The notes under the pieces: generated by a model | Databases searched by the model: none | Told to the model about the DNA's origin: nothing | Seen by the model: only the letters and a program-made list of their open reading frames with translations | Assembly (NCBI GenBank): GCA_020002185.1 | Contig: JAHLWY010000255.1 | Location: forward strand, 62,001 to 126,000 | Length of the DNA: 64,000 nucleotides | Direction: 5' to 3' | Source of the DNA: Paraescarpia echinospica | Lineage: Eukaryota; Annelida; Polychaeta; Sabellida; Siboglinidae | Shown: positions 40,549 to 57,330 of the stretch, one piece after another | How positions within the stretch are numbered: position 1 is the first letter of the stretch | Layout of the letters: the number at the start of each line of letters is the position of its first letter | Translations under genes and position numbers: made by a program

Positions 40549-42534
40549 AACTATATATTCATATTAAGATAAAAACTTGCTTGAATTCAATGCGCGACGC
40601 TAGATGATATAACGATTTTTACTTGACAACCTGAGATGAATTTGGAGATTTCGGGTCAACTTCGCTGTGACAGCACAATCACCGAATCGCGGGTTAAGTT
40701 GGAGACAAAATGACACGCGCAGCTAGGCACTTGCCATTTTATTTAATAGGGTAAGACGCCTGTGATTGCCTTACACTAATAGCATGGTTAACGCGGACGA
40801 CACATTTAGATCACGGACATTCCCGGCTTTCCAACGATGTGCAATGTTAAGGGGTACCACACCGATAACGCTCGTGGCGACACGCTCAAATCAAGTTAGT
40901 TTTGTCATTCAGCTGGTCATTGTTTTACCAAAATGTGTGGAAGGTGTCAATAAAACAACACTATGGTATATTACATTGTGTTTTAGCTGAACACTTTGCA
41001 AAATAGAAGAATATCTATCAAACAATACAGTTCCACTGAAATCCCCAAATCCACAGAGTGACCACCAACTGCTTGTTTTGGCTGCCAGCGGAAAACCGAT
41101 CTGTGCGACTTCCGCCTGGTTTTGGGAGAGCGGGTCACAAATGTCATCAACAAATAACAAAATATGCTCATAGCCGAGGTCGTCGGCGACATTTGACATG
41201 AACATAATCATAAATGACATAATTGTGCAAACATCTGAAGCTGCAAAGGATCACTGGAAAAGACGATGCAAACATCGCTGGTCTCAGCCGCTTCACGGGC
41301 TACTATGCCCATCTAGAAGCACAGGCAGAGGTGGCATCAAAACGACCAGTGTACCCGAGAACAAGTCACACAAAGCGCAAACGGTTAACACACTTTACAA
41401 TGAGATATGCACAACCTATAAAATGTTAGCACATGATAGCTGTGAAACAAGCGAGGTTACATAAAGCGCAAAATTTATGGAAAGAACAGTTAACCAGACT
41501 AACCCGTACCAAGACTTTGTGACCGACTTAGCGAACAGTTCAAGAGCGGATCCAGAGAGGATAGTCTGGGAGGTGGCAAAAACCTCCAATTACACCCTTG
41601 ATTCTTACAAAAAACTCCACTTTTGGCCGAATAAATTCATATACCGTGGTCTGAGTCGGGCCGTCAGCACGACACCGCTGTCGCACTGTCGGATCATTAA
41701 ATCGGAAGACGGGAGGTAGGGTGGGGGGTTGGAGGGGGTTCTGTTGAGACCTTTTTGCTGCCGCGCCCCGTAAATTCAGTTTCTTCTAACGTAAACTTTG
41801 CCACATTCCAAAGGTATGGGGGCACGTGCCCCCACCCCCTCTAGATCCGCCAATGTGATTCCCTGATTCAAATACCCAGAACACAAAGCTATATGGAATA
41901 TGAGAAATATCAACTCGCACGCTTTACATTCACATTAATTACAATATATATATTACGGATAACAAGCCTCACATTTTTTTAATTACATTTTTGACGTAGT
42001 AACATATTCGTAAAATATTTTGGTATTGCAACATTAAACATATCACTATTATGTTTTGTTTACTAAGAACATAACTATAACGTAAAGTGATGTATATTTA
42101 TATCCGAAATAAATTACTCTCTGATTTTTTATATGAGGATGTGAGAAGTACACGAGGAGGACACCATTTAAGGCTGATATAATCTGATAAAGAGAGCTCT
42201 TAAAAGAGCAGTTATGAAGAGCCGAGAATTAATGACGACGGCAGAAGACGAGGACAGAAGGATAGAGATGACTGACCTGTCCGGGTGAAATGGATACCAC
42301 CAAAAACAACTGTATAAAATTGATGGAAGCGTCATATAGCGGAATAAATATACATTATCGGAATCGGAATCGGAAGTGTTTATTTGACCACCATATAACT
42401 ACGGCACATTAGCAGCTAGTGTAGTGTATTATGCTGCGCTTTTATTCGTTATCAGGATAAATAAACATTTCTCGAAAAGGAGGCTTTTCCTATTTAATCA
42501 AATAGAAACACTCTTTTACATACTATCAAAAATA
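40549..42534. other. Unassigned intergenic DNA
   Basis: No domain recognised in short frames. GGGGGCACGTGCCCCC near 41818-41833 is a perfect short palindrome. The rest is AT-rich. Confidence 0.4.
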
Positions 42535-43350
42535 TATATGCGAGCGAAAAATGAACATCTCAGAACACGTCCAAAACATGAAATTCTACGGTCGCTAGCA
42601 GCCTCACGGCTCGTCCTGTCCCGAACATCTTGGTACCATTTGAAAGGTTGCACTTTTGTTATTTTAGCGTCATCTAGATTTGTCACGTTTAAAGAACACC
42701 GATAAACGGACCTACAATCACGCCGTTTTCGTGTTCTGTAAGATTCCGAACGATGTTGGCGGCGGGTACTCAGTACACTAATCTTCCGATTGCGGCGCTG
42801 TTTTCCTCATTTGTATAGGTTCAGACATGCGCACTTCACCATTTCTTGATTTCATGTTATATGCTCCACCCACTTTTAAACCGCGGCGAAATTGATGTGC
42901 TTTGATCGCAGCGAAACCGATATATCTCCACGTCGGCGTGACGTCACAATAACGTACGCCACCCAACTAGTCTACATTCGATATACGTGATTGTGACGTC
43001 ACGCCTACTTCGCGTATGTCATTTTAGCAGCCGTTTGAAAGTGGGTGGAGCTTATACCATGAAATCAGATAGTGGTGCCTCAATCGGTAGTTTGGTGAAC
43101 TGTGTCGACGAAACAACATCGTTCGCAGTGTCTAAGACACCGCAACGGGCCCGGTTGTAGGTCCGTTTTTAATTAATTTTAGGATTGATTATCAGGAAAC
43201 CATTTATATGTTTGAATAGCAGAAAGCTTAAACTTTCAAACGACATCAATATTGTTGGGATCCGACGAACCGTAATGGTACTAGCAGTCGTTCAAAAGGC
43301 GTTTTTGGAACGTGTTTGACAGTTGTTCATTTTTCGCTCGCTTCTTAATT
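42535..43350. repeat. Large diverged palindrome of about 0.8 kb
   Basis: The two halves are inverted copies of each other. Matching landmarks from the outside in are GCGAGCGAAAAATGAACA (42540, and its complement near 43345), ACACGT(T)CC-AAAA, GTCGCTAGCAG or its variant, ACGGACCTACAA (42707 and 43165), CGAACGATGTTG, TGATTTCATG, GCTCCACCCACTTT and TTGTGACGTCACGCC near the centre (about 42955). The ACGGACCTACAA boundary may be the end of an inner element. It looks like a non-autonomous foldback or MITE-like repeat. No coding content. Confidence 0.75.
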
Positions 43351-43867
43351 TTGGTACTATTTAAAATAAGGTTTCCAGCAAGTTGTGCATGTCTATCACA
43401 TCGGAATTTTGGCCGGAAAATTATTTGATAATCAAAGAAGAAAGGCGGCTTTATCTACAATTACGTGTTTTTCCTCGTGCAACGTTATGGTAAAAACAGA
43501 TTGTGCCACAACCCTTAAAGGGGAAATGAAATGCAGCTGTTTCATGCAACATATTTAAATATATACTATATAACTATACATTAATGTTAACAGAAACGTA
43601 CTCAGTTATAAGACAAACTAAAAAAAACGATTTTGTTCGATACCTAAATCGTCGCTATAGAGCACTACGTATCGCCATCTTTGTTCCAAGCGAGTGGTTT
43701 GATTCACTGCTATCTAATCAATGTTAAATTTCGGGGTTTTTCGGTTTACTTCATTAGTAGACATTTCTGTGCGAAAACAAAGATATGGTGCCCTATTGTA
43801 CACGATAGGCGTTCTACTGGTCAACAAATAACTTGTATACGCGTTCGAAATAAAAAGGTGAAATTAA
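43351..43867. other. Unassigned spacer
   Basis: Short spacer between the palindrome and the satellite array; one short frame (43681-43911) without similarity. Confidence 0.4.
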
Positions 43868-43884
43868 CCCTTACAAAAAAGAGT

Positions 43885-45185
43885 CAATGGTATACCATTG
43901 AATACCATTGAATACCATTCAGTACCGTTGGACCATTCAATGGTAAACCAGTAGGACTCAGTGGTACTTTCAATGGTATTTGAAGATACCATTCAGTACC
44001 ATTGGACCATTCAATGATAAATCAGTGTCTCAATGGTACTCTCAATGGTATTTGAACATATCATTCAATACCATTAAATGATAAATCAGTGTCTCAATGG
44101 TACTAGAACATATCATTCAATATCATTCAATGATAAATCAGTATGTCTCAGTGGTACTCTCAATGGTATTAACACATACCATTCAGTACCACTGGACCGT
44201 TCAATGATAAATCATGTTTCAATGGTATTTGAACATATCATTCAGTACCATTCAATGATAAATCAGTATGTCTCAGTGGTACTCTCAATGGTATTTGAAC
44301 ATACCATTCAGTACCACTGGACCATTCAATGATAAATTATGTTTCAATGGTATTTGAACATATCATTCAATATCATTCAATGATATATCGGTATGCCGCA
44401 TTGGTACTCTCAATGGTATTTGAACATACCATTCAGTACCACTGGACCGTTCAATGATAAATCATGTTTCAATGGTATTTGAACATATCATTCAGTACCA
44501 TTCAATGATAAATCAGTATGTCTCAGTGGTACTCTCAATGGTATTTGAGCATACCATTCAGTACCACTGGACCATTCAATGATAAATTATGTTTCAATGG
44601 TATTTGAACATATCATTCAATATCATTCAATGATATATCGGTATGCCGCATTGGTACTCTCAATGGTATTTTAACATACCATTCAGTACCACTGGACCGT
44701 TCAATGATAAATCATGTTTCAATGGTATTTGAACATATCATTCAGTACCATTCAATGATAAATCAGTATGTCTCAGTGGTACTCTCAATGGTATTTGAAC
44801 ATACCATTCAGTACCACTGGGCCATTCAATGATAAATTATGTTTCAATGGTATTTGAACATATCATTCAAAATCATTCAATGATATATCAGTATGCCTCA
44901 GTGGTACTCTCAATGGTATTTGAACATATCATTCAGTACCATTCAATGATAAATCAGTATGTCTCAGTGGTACTCTCAATGGTATTTGAACATATCATTC
45001 AGTACCAATGGACCATTCAATGATAAATCAGGTTTCAGTGGTACTCTCAATGGTATTTGAACATAAGTTATCATTCAATACAATTCAATGATAAATCAGT
45101 ATGTTTCAGTGGTACTCTCAGTGGTATTTGAACATATACCATTCACATCAGTACCACTGCATGGACCATTCATTGATATATCAGG
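43885..45185 (+). repeat. Satellite array A with 250-bp higher-order unit
   Basis: Monomers of about 59-66 bp carry CAATGGTATTTGAACATA, ATTCAGTACCA and CAATGATAAATCAG. Groups of four monomers recur exactly 250 bp apart (for example ATACCATTCAGTACCACTGG at 44301, 44551 and 44801). The outer parts are less regular. Each monomer is itself rich in inverted repeats (TACCATT/AATGGTA). Short frames inside it are by-products. Confidence 0.9.
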
Positions 45186-45465
45186 GTCAGAATAAAGATT
45201 ATAATAATTATATGTATGTCTAAATTACGACTTTTTTATATATATCTCTACTGAATAAACTCGCGAATACACTCAGTCCGCGCCGCAGGCCCGCAGCTGC
45301 AGCAGCGCCACTCATTTTAAATTAGCCGTGAGTCATTTCGACGCGCGCGAACTTTTAAACTGATTTGGTTTTGTGTCGCGGTCAAGGAAAGAAACATTAT
45401 AATGAACAAGTCGGGCCAGCGGTCGTATTCATGCCACGAAACAAAGTTTTCGAAGTGGTTGCGTA

Positions 45466-45530
45466 GCCGAGCATCGGAACCACGTGCCTCAGCGTTAAAG
45501 ATCCGAGCATTGAACGCGCATGCGCCAGTC
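45466..45530 (+). repeat. GCATCGGAACC-type dispersed repeat, copy 1
   Basis: CCGAGCATCGGAACCACGTG, then a GTTAAAGATCCGAGCA part and GCGCATGCGCC, matching the inverted copies at 47.8-48.04 kb. Confidence 0.6.
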
Positions 45531-47794
45531 ATCACGTGTTTGCTCTCGCTTCCGCTAAATATGGCAGTAGATCATGACGTAGTTTTATTTGGGATCAACG
45601 TTGGCGATACGTTCGACAGTTCAAAATAAAATTAAGCAAGTAAAATGTTCGACAATCGTGCAACTGTATCGACGCGATTTAAAAAAAGTTGGTTGCGTCG
45701 ACGTCGCAATACCCAGGCCACATGGGCAAAGCTAAGCAATATTATCCACTCGATTCGCCATTCGGCCCCTCGATGGATTCTCGGTGATCTCGGCCTTAGC
45801 CTTAGGCTTAATCAACTCGACCTGTTTCGGTGAACTGTGCTGTGTGGTAGTGCTCTCGGCCTGTTTGAGGGATTGAGTTGTGTTGGCTAGACCTAAGTGT
45901 TTGTAAAATTATACGTTGACAACTCTTAATAATATAACAAATTAAATGAAAGGTTGCACTCCTTGTAATTCTTTGAAATGCTGATACTTGATAGATTGTT
46001 TTGTGGAACATCCTATGAAAATCACATTTTATGAACTAATTCTGACCAATAATATATTAAGTTGTGCAATTAATTAGTTTGGCTGACTAAAAAGTATTTT
46101 TTTTAAATATTGAATGCTATTTGACATTTTAAAACCATGGTTGTCGTCATGCAAACTGATTGTTAAGTCAGTTTGAACTTCTTTTAGGTTAAGTTGCATT
46201 CTGACAACGTTCATCTTTTAAATACAAATTTCTAGTGAGTGAATCGTCATGCCCCATACAATACATTCCTCAACTCCATATAAATTTTAGTTCACACAAT
46301 ATGTAATTCTAAGATAAAATTGTCCAAATTAAAATTACGTATGCATGCCATGTTTATTTTTTGGCAAAAGCGTAATTTATCAAATAACATCAAATGCCAA
46401 AGTGACATATACGGTAGCAAGTATACTCAAATAAGTATATATTGACATTATTGTTTAAGTTGTACATACACCTTAAACTTGTGAAACTCAGAATGCAACT
46501 TTAATCTACGACGAGTAGTTTTTAATATATGATTGATAATTAAAATATAACATTTCAAATGGAACCTGTGACCTTAAGCCAGTGGCATTTTAAAGATTGA
46601 ATTAATATTTTCATTTGATATTTTTTTACAATTATGTTATTGTTAATTAAGATAATGAGCCTAAAGTATATATTAGATAGACCAATTACTATTTATATGT
46701 AATGTATTTACATATATTTAAACTGGCTAATGGGTTTATAGTGTCAGTACTTAGACACTGATGCTATTCTGCAACTGTGATTGTATTTATAACATTACTT
46801 TTCATGTTCTCTCACATCTCTGTATGCATTGTTTCAATAAAATCTTCTTGTAGTGTTTCTACTCTGCTGTTGTCATAACTCATTATAACTAGTATATCAT
46901 TATATGTAGCACACATAACAGGATTGATATATTGGGGGGTTCCCAAATGGGTATCACAGTAACGCTGGATGTTACATGCCATCATTCACTGTACATTGCC
47001 ATATAGTGTGCGATTTCTTGGGGGGTTTCCGAGCAACGAGAAAACTTCCCTGGGCACGCACCCGCATAATAACATGAACAATAATAATGACTTTTTATTT
47101 ACATACATACAATACATACATACATATTTTACAAAACCACTAATGCCCACACGTAGGGTCTATATTTACATAGTTCTGTATGCTATATTGTGCATGTAAT
47201 TAGACTGTACATTGCTTTGAGCAATTGCTTTTGCAAATTACTATGGTTACATGTGTAATAAAAGTATATTTTATTTATAATATATGCTTTATTCGCAGAC
47301 TCCGCACAACATACAAATGCATTATTGCGTTCTATAGTTGTGATATTGACAATAGTTGCATATGGCCAGTAAGTAAAAGATTGCTGCTACTTGAACCATC
47401 AATAAAAAGAGAATTTAGAACTACAACCGGCATGTAAATATATGTCAAAAGTTATAATACCAGGAACACTAAGCAAATTACTGTAAATAATCACATCAGT
47501 AGCACTACAATATCTGTCAAATCCTAACACCATTTGGAACATATTGTTGTAAGAAACATCACATTTTCTAATAGCATATATTTATGAAGACTCCATCATA
47601 ACGTAGTAAACACAGTTTTCTTTATATCATTTCAACATATAAATGTTCTTATGATCATATTGCGTCGTGCAAATGACTGGCGGCATTACCTAGATAATTA
47701 TAGTATATATTCAAAGTATATGTTAGTAGACCTATTTTAGTAAGCAGTACAATAAGTAATGAGTCCGAGACAAAGGGAGAACTGAAACGCAGCG

Positions 47795-48040
47795 CGGTCG
47801 GGAATGTGCTCGGACCTACAACACCGATGAACACAGTTCCGATGTGCCATGTCCGAGCACCACAACATGCACACGTATGCGTGTTGAGTGCTCGGACCTT
47901 TATCACTGACACACGCGGTTCCGATGCTCGGCTTGCTGTTCCGCGTCCGTGCACAGGAAAGAAGCCACAATAAGTGCATGCGCGTTTAGTGCTCGGACGT
48001 TTATCACTGACACACACGGTTCCGATGCTCGGCTACGTAA
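47795..48040 (-). repeat. GCATCGGAACC-type repeats, tandem copies 2-4
   Basis: Two full units (GTGCTCGGAC, TTATCACTGACACAC, GGTTCCGATGCTCGGC) lie in tandem near 47887-47935 and 47989-48036, and a partial one near 47800-47850. They are inverted relative to 45466-45530. The family is unknown. Confidence 0.65.
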
Positions 48041-49355
48041 CAACGTCCAATAATTTTAGTTCTCTGCTTCGACATGCTTCAATTATCGCTCAACGTGCAG
48101 TTACGTTCGCAACGTAGAGTTCTATATAAATAATATAAAATATGATTTAATAAGCTTAACAGTAATATATAAAGGTTGATTGCTGTCACGTTTACTAGAC
48201 GTAGTTGGAAAACCAGTCGGTGTATGACATCCTTGTGAAAAATTCAAAATGATTTTTACAAATGCAATGACTCCAATGTTTCTTTCCTGCTAAATGGTGT
48301 AGAAACGTACAATTTAATTAATTAGACACAAGGATATAATGACGCAACTATATATATTTATTTTCAACATGGAAATGAATTACCAGCACCGACAGAACGT
48401 CAGTTGTGGGTGTAACCAACTGAACTTCTGAAGGCAATTTCTCATTTTAACATATGCATGCTTTGAGTTCGAGAGAATGTCCTACCTTTTTCATTATTTC
48501 TACTTAAATACAGGTATAAAAAGAGGCCTTGGCCATTACGCTGTCACTTGATCAAAAAAGTAAGAAAATATACAGTGATATAAAAGTCAATAATGACTGA
48601 TCACTATTTGGAAGAAAGGAATCCCCAGGCAGAGATACTTGAACTTTGCTGAGTAATTATCCAGACTATCAACAATTGTCGAAATGCTAAATTTTTATAT
48701 TGACAGTATAATATTATATTACTATTTATTTACTAGCCACACACATTGTATTTTTATTGTGTTCTTTTCCATTTATTTCAGCTTGATGTCATCGCTGCAT
48801 GATGGCCAAAAGGAAGCTTTCTCCAGGCTGCACAACAGTGAAATTAGTAACAGTGGTATAGTGTTTGTGTGTATGCATTCTGATTTATTTAATATTATTA
48901 TAACATATCATGTATACTGTACACATGTAAGGTTTCAGGGCAAAGCGCGGTATATCGAAACTCAATTATACGCTTCATCATTATAGTGTAAATGAAAACT
49001 TATATATATTGATATAATATTGGAATGTCTTAATAATACAAAGTCATGATGATTTATATCAAGAGCCAAACTGTTTTTTTTACAGTAAAACCATCTGCTT
49101 TCTCACTTCCCCTTAAAATTTACCATCTTTACAATGTGTATTGACATGCCATATGATAAGGCCAGACACAACAGGTAGATAGGATTATTTTGTTATTTGT
49201 GGAAATTGTGCAATTTTGTCTGGAATGGATCATACTGGGTAAAAATATATTGAACTTTTTTCCGGCCAAACCCTTGTTTCCATGGTAACAAACAAATTGG
49301 CCACCATTTTGAGCCAACATTAGCACATTTGGAAACACTGCCATTCTTTTTGGAG

Positions 49356-49387
<32 letters not shown>

Positions 49388-51539
49388 ATTATGATTCTTT
49401 AATATCCATGTTCTGTATACCTTCTATTGTGAGATGATCATAACATTTTTCTGTATGTTTTATTTGTAAAATAATTTTTTGGTAAAGGATTTTTTGCAAC
49501 AAATATGTTTATCTCTTTCAAACTATAGATGATTAAAAAATTGTCTGATCATTTCAGCTGTGTCTGCTGAATGCAACACTGAAAACCTTATTTGTATATA
49601 GCATAATTACTTCCAGAGATATCCCATTTCCAAATGCAGAAATTTGAGAATTTTTTTGATCAAACTGGCTTGTTATGAAGACAGATTATTAAAAAGGTAG
49701 GTCATAAATAAATTCATATTATTTACTGTAAATTAACTATCAATCTATTCTAGCATTTTTAAATAGGTTATTGTGATGGCTTCTGCAACAGTTAATGTTT
49801 TTATTCATAGCTAGAACATTTGTAAGTGTTGGTATGGATTTGTACTGTACAAAGCAAAAACTTTGAGAGTCCATTATTTTATTTGTAATATATTCATCAC
49901 AATTAGCTTAAAATGTGATAGGCTTAATATTCATAGACAGCCAATATATTAAACTGCCTCTTATTTTTTAATCTACACTCAAATATTCCTTTACTATTGT
50001 ACTGTGATTTACAAAAATTTTAATCACATATATATCATAGTTTGATTGCTGTTTTTGTGTGCTTTCTAAAAACATACTTTTGCATATATACATGTGTGTA
50101 CATTTAAATTATATGGCATGTTCTTGATTTGTACATGTCATATGAGTTAAACATGCAGACTATGTATATAAGATTATAACATTACTTAATTAATTGAGTT
50201 GATTAATCAATTTAAACAACTTGTAGCTGTTAGCTCCGTGGACCAAGACGGGTACTATTTTAAATTTGACAGATACTATTTGAAATTTCACGCATTTACC
50301 CCAAATAATTGGTTGTATGTGTTTGATGTGTATAGTACTATACGATAGATATATAATAACTTATTTGTAACATAAATTAGAGTTGGTTGGAAAAATGTTA
50401 TATTTTCAAAGGATAAAACCTTTTTTTATCCGTTTCCGAATATGTTCTGGAAATCTGCCCACTTCTCGGCAGATACCAAAAGAAGTCCTCTGAAGTCGCC
50501 TTCCATATGCTCTGTTGTTAAAAACTATCGAATGTCAAAAAAGGTCACGGAAGGTGTTAGGGACACCCTGAGGTTGGTAAGATGTATCATCTTTGTATGT
50601 GTCCACATTGATCATCATGCCCTGTGAGTTGTAGTTGTAACTTAAATGTAAGGCTGTATTTCTTGTTTGTGATAACTTTCTATTTTGCCTCGTTAAGCCG
50701 TGTTGGGCGACATTAAACAACACATCTTTATATATAATGCGGTAAGAACAACATTTAAATGGAACCTGTCTGGTACATAGCTTTCATGTGAATTGCATTT
50801 ATGTGGTAATGATGGTGCGAACATTGTGTTCGTTGTTAATCACTGGATGATGCCATTATTTTGGCCAGTGTTCTATATTGTTGGTGGTTGTAATCCACAG
50901 TAAATTGGATGTATATATTGTGTCATTCTTGCTTAATCTCAGATTACCTGTTTGTATATAATTATGTGTATATAGCGCTTTAGCTGGTTTATTCCATGAT
51001 ACAATGCTTGCGTGAGACACTAAGATGTTGTTTATAATAAGTAAAGTATAATCAATAATTATATTGTTTGTCAATTGATTGACACCCATGTAATATGTAT
51101 TTTGTATATTATATGCAGGTTAATTGTGGCTTGGCTGACAGGAGAGTAGGGCCATCCTGCCGAGTACCGGTTGCATGTTGACAATTGTTCTAGGGTTTTA
51201 GTGGTTGCATATGCATGTACACAAAAATTAAGGCCGGCATACCATTAAAGTGTTGTTAATTTACCTTCAGTATGTTTTCTGTTGTATGTGTGCTCAAAAG
51301 TAACACCTTTATGTGTATGGTATTCTAAATGTTAATGTCAATGATATTTTAATTGCATAATTTTGTGGTATATATCCTATATATATATATCCCTTTTTAC
51401 TGGTGTGTGTTTGCAATATATGAAGTACCAATGGGCTATTTAACTGCCGTTCAGTAGTGCATGCTCTACATTGAGTAATAATCAGTGGTATTCAAAAGTG
51501 TTTATATAGTTGAATTTCTTATTTAGAATACGTTGTTCA

Positions 51540-52330
51540 ATGGTTTTCGTTGTTGAATGGTTTTCAACAATATGCTTCAGTGGTATACCATTCGAGGTAA
51601 TCCAATAGTATTCTGAATGGTATACCATAGAACGGTAAAATAAATTATACTGGCAAATACCATTGAAGATCGTTCAGAATCCCATTCAATGATATTTAGA
51701 ATGGTATTCTGAATGGTCCTCAGTGGTATACCTTTCAATGATATACCACTGAGGACTATTCAGTACCATTGGATTAAAGACCATTCAGAATAACATTGAA
51801 TTATATTTTGAATTGTATTCTGAATGGTCTTCAATTATATTAGGGGGTATTATGGCCAAGGGTATTTGAATGGTATTTAATCCAATGGTACTGAACGGTC
51901 ATCAGTGGTATATCATTGAATGGTATACCACTGAGGGCCATTCAATACCATTGGATTAAATACCATTCAAATACCATTGGTATACCATTCAATGATATAC
52001 CACTGAGGACCGTTCAGTACCATTGGATTAAATACCATTCAAATACCATTGGCCATAATATCCCCTAATATATTTTAAGACCATTCAGAATATCATTGAA
52101 TTATATTCTAAATGGTACTCAGTGGTATACCATTCAATGATATACCATTGAGGACCGTTCAATACCATTGGATTAAATACCATTCAAATACCTTTGGCCA
52201 TAATACCACCTAATATCATTGAATACCATTCAGAATATCATTGAACAGTACAGAAAGGGTTAATTACAAGTACCATTCAAATACCATTGGCCATAATACT
52301 ACCAAATATAATTCAATGGTATTTGAATGG
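51540..52330 (-). repeat. Satellite array B related to array A
   Basis: Units such as ACCATTCAATGATATACCAC, TGAGGACCGTTCAGTACCA and TTGGATTAAATACCATTCAA recur in direct and inverted order over about 800 bp. The words ATTCAATGATA, TTCAGTACCA and AATGGTATT are shared with array A. Confidence 0.8.
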
Positions 52331-52345
52331 TTTTTTTTGTAAGGG

Positions 52346-56249
<3,904 letters not shown>

Positions 56250-57330
56250 TTTCACTTCTTGTTGTGTATACGTTGCATGACTGCACTACCGGTACAACTC
56301 TGCGCATGCTGTCCATGAATGGAATTCCTGATGTGATGGAGGAGCGAGATCCACATCTCCTTTATCAAGCGGGGATCACCATCACAAGCTGATGCGCAAT
56401 ACCACAGATGGTTGGCAGTTGCGCCTATCGAAGGGACAACCTCAACTTTCTTGGCAGACAACAACCTTTATTTCTTTCTCTTTCTAATGCTGGGATGTCT
56501 GTCACTGGCAAGTGTGGTGATCTTCATCCCATGGTCAGTCAAGTTGTCCAAGCAGCGTTTCAAGCCCTCCATTTCCATCCAGTAACTGTTCTTGACCTCT
56601 GTGACCTGAATAGTTTCTTGAGCAATGATGAGTTGGCTATCAGTGTCCATGATGAAGTAAATGCCAAATGCCAAGTTACTCTCATAATCTTGGGTTGCGA
56701 GTGCCACATAAACGAGTGGCCATCAACACATTCTGTGGTCACAACCACTGCAAATCCAGTCAATGTGATGCTAGGCTTTGATATAAGTGGTTTATTGCAG
56801 TTTGGTGTTTTAACTGGTGCAAAAAAGTGAAATGATGTTTTTCTCACAGATGACAAACTTTCTCTCTTTCCCATTAGTATAAGAACCGCTTGAATCATCA
56901 TCAGTGATACCGCTGTCACATGCTACAACATATTCTGCATCATTCGCTTCAATGTTTCTCTTCTCGCTGTTGCAGACAGAATCGTCTGAAGATGGCGATA
57001 ATGAGACTGGGACATCCGAAGGGTCGTCTATAGTGACAGAACTGCCATGGTCAGGGTCAGTCGGAGAAGGCGTGCTAGACTGCGATGGCAACTTTGCATA
57101 CCCACGGTCATGGTGAATGTTCAATGGAACAACAGTAATGTCAGTATTAACTACTGCATCGACAAAGAGTCGCACTGGCGATACGACCACTGGCTTCCTT
57201 TATGTTTTGACGCTACAGTTCGATGGCGTGACAGCACTACAAGTGACATTTGTATTACCATGAGGGACGATGTCATCTCGCGTGCTAAATCCTTCGCTGG
57301 ATCCTTCGAAGCTTGCGCTCGGTATTAGGC
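56250..57330 (-). pseudogene. Broken transposase-like gene of an uncharacterised DDE-type family
   Basis: The minus strand keeps a readable order: an acidic, serine-rich region with a stretch SLSPSSDDSVCNSE (near 57000), a piece with TTECVDGHSFMWHSQPK (near 56720), then YFIMDTDSQLIIAQ, QVTEVKNSYWMEMEGLKRCL and TLASDRHPSIRK (56700-56480), and NHLWYCASACDGDPRLIKE with WISLLHHIRN (56420-56310). The MDTDS and SDRHPSI segments look like two catalytic aspartate regions of a DDE-type nuclease fold. I recall similar uncharacterised proteins in many invertebrates. Frames change at least twice. Confidence 0.5.

Larger units (their letters stand above)
45186..51539. other. Interior between the two satellite arrays
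   Basis: More than 6 kb of mostly AT-rich sequence without a recognised gene. Short frames near 45402-45833 have no known domain. An exon-like stretch at 48781-48860 follows a good acceptor (TTCCATTTATTTCAG) and reads SSLHDGQKEAFSRLHNSE, but I cannot extend it. A TA run lies at 49365-49386. Confidence 0.35.
43868..52345. mobile_element. Possible 8.5-kb foldback element with satellite arms
   Basis: The left array begins CCCTTACAAAAAA (43868-43880), and the right array ends with the complementary TTTTTTTTGTAAGGG (52331-52345). Between these termini, two arrays of the same TTCAATGGTATTTGAA-type units face each other. This is the architecture of foldback-type transposons. No transposase was recognised in the interior, and no clear target-site duplication was found, so the two arrays could also be independent expansions. 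Confidence 0.3.

Noticed and set aside
43885..45185. CRISPR-like regular repeats
   Set aside because: Repeats are contiguous monomers without unique spacers, in eukaryotic DNA with a 250-bp higher-order period. This is a satellite.
48781..48986. Exon of a host gene after a good acceptor
   Set aside because: I could not find matching exons or a recognisable domain on either side, so a gene call is not supported.
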